A DNA stretch of 64,000 nt from Streptomyces sp. NK15101 (GTDB lineage Bacteria > Actinomycetota > Actinomycetes > Streptomycetales > Streptomycetaceae), in the NCBI RefSeq assembly GCF_020400725.1, contig NZ_JAINVG010000017.1:1-64000 (forward strand). Reading direction: 5' to 3'. A program made the translations under genes and the position numbers. Under the pieces are notes generated by a model that saw nothing but the letters and a program-made list of their open reading frames with translations, was not told where the DNA came from and did not search any database. This document shows, in pieces, positions 60,942 through 64,000 of the stretch; position 1 is the stretch's first letter, and each line of letters starts with the position of its first letter.

Positions 60942-62807
60942 TCACGGGTGGTCCGGCAGGGAGAAGGTGTCCAGGAGGATGCCGAAGGTCAGAACGGTGA
61001 GCAGCAGGTCGTCGCCGTAGTGCGGATGGATCTCGAAACCGTCGCGGGTGTAGCGGGCACGGAGCCGCTCCACCGCCGCCGGGTCGAAGTAGCCCTGCCG
61101 CCTGATCCGCGCGGGCGAGAGCATGTCATTGATCCACTCGACGCCGGCGCGCAGCAGTGCCGGGCTGCCGGGCGCGCGGAAGCCGAACTTCTCGCGGTCG
61201 ACGATCTCCGGGGGCACCAGCCCCTGGGCCGCCTGCCGCACGACGTACTTCTCGCCGCCCCGCGGATGCACCTTGAGATGGGCCGGTACCCGGGTGGCGA
61301 ACTCCACCACCGCACGGTCCAGGAACGGATAGCGGGCCTCCACGGAGTGGGCCATCGCCATCCGGTCGCCGTGGTCGGAGAGCAGATGGTCGGAGAGCCG
61401 CAGCCGGAAGTCCAGGTACGAGCGCTGCGCCAGCGGATCGCGGCCGGCCAGCCGGTCGTGGTCCACGGGCGCCTCGCGCAGGCAGTCCACCTCGGCGAAC
61501 GCGTCGCGCACCGACGCCGAGTACAGGGCGAGCTTGGCCTCGCGCCAGGCGTGGTAAGGGCGCTCGTAGAACAGCCCGGCATCCCCCCACAGCCGGCGCC
61601 GGACGTCGTCCTCCAGGGCGTCGGCGAGCGGGTCGGCGGAGCGTCCGGCACCGCGGCCGAGCCGGTCGAAGCGGTAGCCGACGTAGCCGCCGAAGAGTTC
61701 GTCGGCGCCCTCACCGGTGAGGATCACCGTGGTGCCGCTCGCCCGGACCTGCCGGGCCAGCGCGAGGGAGCACGTGTTGTAGGTCTCCTTCACCGGGGTC
61801 TCGGCGTGCCGCACCATCCGTTCGAGTCCCTCGACGATGTCGTCCGTGGTGAACGGGATCTCGTGGTGGCGGGACCCGGCCTTCTGCGCCATCAGGCGCT
61901 GATAGCCGGACTCGTCGATCTCGGCCTCGGGGAAGGTGACGGAGAACGAGTCGGCCGGCGGCGCTAGTTCGCCGACGAGCCCGGCGATCAGCGAGGAGTC
62001 GAGCCCGCCGCTGAGGTAGAAGCCGACCGGCACGTCGGCGTTCAGCCGCAGCCGCACCGCCTCGGTCAACAGTTCCCGCAGCCGCTCCGGGTAGTAGGCG
62101 TCCGGGTGCTCCTGGGGCTCGCCGGCCGGCGGCAGGTCGAGGTCCCAGTACCGCACCTCGCGCACGCCGCCGTCCTCGACGAGAAGGTAGTGACCGGGGC
62201 GCACGGCGCTGACGCCCTGGAACATGGTGCGGGGGCTGACCAGGCCGGGAAAGGTCAGGACCTGGTCGAGGCCGGTGAGGTCCACCGCCCGGCCGACGCC
62301 CGGGTGGGCCAGGACGGCCTTTGCCTCGGAGCCGAAGACGAACTGGTCGGGCGTCGTCGCGTAGTGCAGGGGCAGGATGCCGACATGGTCGCGGGCGAGG
62401 AACAGGCGGCGCCGCGTGCGGTCGTACAGCGCGAAGGCGAACTGGCCGTTGAGCCGATGCAGCAGCGCCGTGCCCTCCTCCTCGTAGAGGTGGACGAGGA
62501 CTTCGACGTCGCAGTCGGACGCGAAGCGATGGCCCTTGGCGACCAGTTCGGCGCGCAGTTCACGGTGGTTGAAGATCTCACCGTTGCACACCATGACGAC
62601 GGAGCCGTCCTCGCTGGACATCGGCTGCGAACCGCCGGCGAGGTCGTTGATGCTCAGGCGCCGGAAGCCGAGACCGACACCCTCCTGGAGGTACGCGCCG
62701 ACCGAGTCGGGTCCCCGGTGCAGCAGGGTCGCCGTCATACGGTCCAGCACCCGGGCGTCTACTCCCGCGCCGCCCTGCAGGACCATGGCGCCTGCGATGC
62801 CGCACAT
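60942..62807 (-). CDS. Class-B asparagine synthetase (glutamine-hydrolysing)
   Basis: A 621-aa AsnB-type amidotransferase. The glutaminase domain starts MCGIAGAMVLQGGAGVD with Cys2 as nucleophile, then LLHRGPDSVGAYL, FRRLSINDLAGGSQPMSSED and CNGEIFNHRELRAELVAKGH. The synthetase domain has the PP-loop VPVGFYLSGGLDSSLIAGLV and LTGEGADELFGGYVGYRF, then HSVEARYPFLDRAVVEFA. Both halves look intact, so it should amidate a carboxylate with ammonia from glutamine; in secondary metabolism the substrate is often not aspartate. ATG 62807 has AGGAGG 9 bases upstream. It is the first gene of the operon ending with the racemase. Confidence 0.9.
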   Translation of the reverse strand: MCGIAGAMVLQGGAGVDARVLDRMTATLLHRGPDSVGAYLQEGVGLGFRRLSINDLAGGSQPMSSEDGSVVMVCNGEIFNHRELRAELVAKGHRFASDCDVEVLVHLYEEEGTALLHRLNGQFAFALYDRTRRRLFLARDHVGILPLHYATTPDQFVFGSEAKAVLAHPGVGRAVDLTGLDQVLTFPGLVSPRTMFQGVSAVRPGHYLLVEDGGVREVRYWDLDLPPAGEPQEHPDAYYPERLRELLTEAVRLRLNADVPVGFYLSGGLDSSLIAGLVGELAPPADSFSVTFPEAEIDESGYQRLMAQKAGSRHHEIPFTTDDIVEGLERMVRHAETPVKETYNTCSLALARQVRASGTTVILTGEGADELFGGYVGYRFDRLGRGAGRSADPLADALEDDVRRRLWGDAGLFYERPYHAWREAKLALYSASVRDAFAEVDCLREAPVDHDRLAGRDPLAQRSYLDFRLRLSDHLLSDHGDRMAMAHSVEARYPFLDRAVVEFATRVPAHLKVHPRGGEKYVVRQAAQGLVPPEIVDREKFGFRAPGSPALLRAGVEWINDMLSPARIRRQGYFDPAAVERLRARYTRDGFEIHPHYGDDLLLTVLTFGILLDTFSLPDHP

Positions 62808-63041
62808 GTGACGGATCCTCCTTCGTCGGGCCTGGGCGCCCCACGAAACCAGCGGCCGGGCCGGGGCCACAAGCGAATCCGGGCCGTGCCCGGTCCTTGA
62901 GCAATCTGGAAGAACGCCAGGCCACGGGGGAAGCGCACGGCGGGAGAAGACATCCCGAGCGGTCCTCGGCCACGCTGGTGGCGGCCCCTCGGCGGCCCGG
63001 CCCGAGGCGTCGGGCGGCCGCCCCTTCCACGGAGGAGAGAC
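62808..63041. promoter_or_regulatory. Divergent intergenic region
   Basis: These 234 bases separate the AsnB operon (-) from the BBE-type oxidoreductase (+) and presumably hold both promoters. I see no strong repeat or gene. Confidence 0.4.
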
Positions 63042-64000
63042 GTGACCGAGCCGGACAGCCCCGCCTTCGCGGCAGCCACCATCACCGCGGACGACCCCCG
63101 CTACCCGAGCATGGTGCTCGGCACCAACCACCGGTTCGTCGGGCGGCCGGACTACGTGCGGGTGGTGACCACGACCGGGCAGGTGGTGGCCGCGGTGGCC
63201 GAAGCCGTGGCGGCCGGCAAGCGGATCTCCGTCCGCAGCGGCGGACACGGCTTCGAGGACCTCGCCACCGACGGCGTCGAGATCCTCCTCGACATGTCCG
63301 AGATGACCGACGTCCGGTACGACGCCGAGCGGCGCGCCTTCGCCATCGACGCGGGCGCGACCCTCGGCCATGTCTACCGCGTGCTGTTCAAGGGCTGGGG
63401 CGTGACCATCCCGGCCGGCGAGTGCCCCGAGGTGGGGGTCGGCGGGCACATCGTCGGCGGCGGCTACGGGCCGCTCTCCCGCAGCCTCGGCGCCGTCGTC
63501 GACTACCTGTACGCGGTGGAGGTCGTCGTCGTCGACGAGGACGGCACCGCCCGCGCGATCGTCGCGACCCGCGAGGAGGGCGACCCGCACCGCGAGCTGT
63601 GGTGGGCGCACACGGGCGGCGGCGGCGGCACCTTCGGCGTCGTGACCCGCTACTGGATGAGGGCGCCCGACGCCCGCTCCGACGACCCGCGCGAGCTGCT
63701 GCCGAAGGCACCCGGCGCCTGGCGCAGCGGCATGGCGGTGTGGTCCTGGGAGACGATGACCCCGGAGGCGTTCGCCACCCTCCAGGCGAACTTCGGCTCC
63801 TGGTTCGAGCGCAACAGCGACCCCGACTCGCCGTACGCGGCGCTGGCAGGCTACTTCCACGGCACCCACCGATCCGGCTTCGGACTGACCGTCGGCGCCC
63901 ACATGGACGATGCCACCCCGGACGCCGAGAAGCTGATGACCTCGTTCTTCGAGGAGGTCACGGCGGGTGTGGACGTCGAGCCGCTGTTCGTCTCCCAGCA
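63042..64000 (+). CDS. BBE-type FAD-linked oxidoreductase (C-terminus beyond the window)
   Basis: The first 319 residues of a berberine-bridge-enzyme-like flavoprotein. The FAD domain shows KRISVRSGGHGFEDLATDGV, in which the histidine is the usual site of covalent FAD attachment, and PAGECPEVGVGGHIVGGGYG, whose cysteine would make the second (bicovalent) link. GPLSRSLGAVVDYLYAVEVV and WWAHTGGGGGTFGVVTRYWM also fit. Such enzymes oxidise alcohols or form C-C bonds in antibiotic pathways. GTG 63042 has GGAGGAGAG 2-10 bases upstream. The frame is open at base 64000, so the gene is cut by the window edge. Confidence 0.85.
   Translation, partial: MTEPDSPAFAAATITADDPRYPSMVLGTNHRFVGRPDYVRVVTTTGQVVAAVAEAVAAGKRISVRSGGHGFEDLATDGVEILLDMSEMTDVRYDAERRAFAIDAGATLGHVYRVLFKGWGVTIPAGECPEVGVGGHIVGGGYGPLSRSLGAVVDYLYAVEVVVVDEDGTARAIVATREEGDPHRELWWAHTGGGGGTFGVVTRYWMRAPDARSDDPRELLPKAPGAWRSGMAVWSWETMTPEAFATLQANFGSWFERNSDPDSPYAALAGYFHGTHRSGFGLTVGAHMDDATPDAEKLMTSFFEEVTAGVDVEPLFVSQ

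Overview
The window looks like the left end of a linear Streptomyces replicon, probably a giant linear plasmid, that carries a nine-membered-enediyne type biosynthetic gene cluster. Base 1 appears to lie at or close to the physical end: bases 21-122 hold four consecutive perfect hairpins, and genes for a terminal protein (Tpg, 2669-3223) and a telomere-associated protein (Tap, 3256-5367) follow. GC-rich codon use, GTG starts and many 4-base start/stop overlaps fit Streptomyces. Placement on a plasmid rather than a chromosome end is an inference from the rep-like genes and the ParA/ParB/parS system.

Replicon maintenance (1-12 kb): telomere palindromes, about 1.2 kb of repeat-rich non-coding DNA, two overlapping RepL-like winged-helix genes, tap-tpg, a partition locus with three intergenic 19-bp palindromes plus a fourth inside parB, a phosphopantetheinyl transferase, a His-rich membrane protein, a MerR regulator, and a 556-aa winged-helix/Cys-cluster protein preceded by iterons and hairpins.

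Signalling block (12-17 kb): an AfsA-type butyrolactone synthase, an ArpA-like TetR receptor, an NAD-dependent epimerase-like protein with a TTA codon, a second TetR, and an IS701-transposase-like protein that seems to have lost a catalytic aspartate. Two A/T-flanked elements sharing GGGYGTTCGYT stand upstream of the receptor and of the transposase-like gene.

Enediyne core (17-36.5 kb): an HxlR regulator, two DUF1702 genes, UnbV, UnbU, the iterative PKSE, the hotdog thioesterase, a flavin reductase and a P450, largely translationally coupled. Then come a StrR-type/AraC-type regulator pair, a small protein plus GMC oxidoreductase pair, and a DinB-like protein.

Tyrosine-derived side chain (36.5-52 kb): prephenate dehydrogenase, free PCP, Fe/2-oxoglutarate dioxygenase, P450, SgcJ-like protein, two acyl-CoA-dehydrogenase-fold flavoenzymes, an HpaB-type hydroxylase (SgcC type), a condensation enzyme (SgcC5 type), a MIO aminomutase (SgcC4 type), an adenylation enzyme, and an FAD monooxygenase. 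This closely parallels the beta-tyrosine pathway of C-1027, but no gene with the WxWxIP halogenase signature was found.

Unusual far end (52-64 kb): a molybdopterin oxidoreductase, a solute-binding-protein-like protein without a signal peptide, an aspartate/glutamate racemase-family protein, a PP-loop ATPase fused to a degenerate NRPS epimerization/condensation-like domain, an A-PCP didomain protein, a class-B asparagine synthetase, and a truncated BBE-type flavoprotein. These look like a second amino-acid or amide-derived module and are the most novel part of the window. Deoxysugar, apoprotein and transporter genes expected of chromoprotein enediynes are not present here and may lie beyond base 64000.
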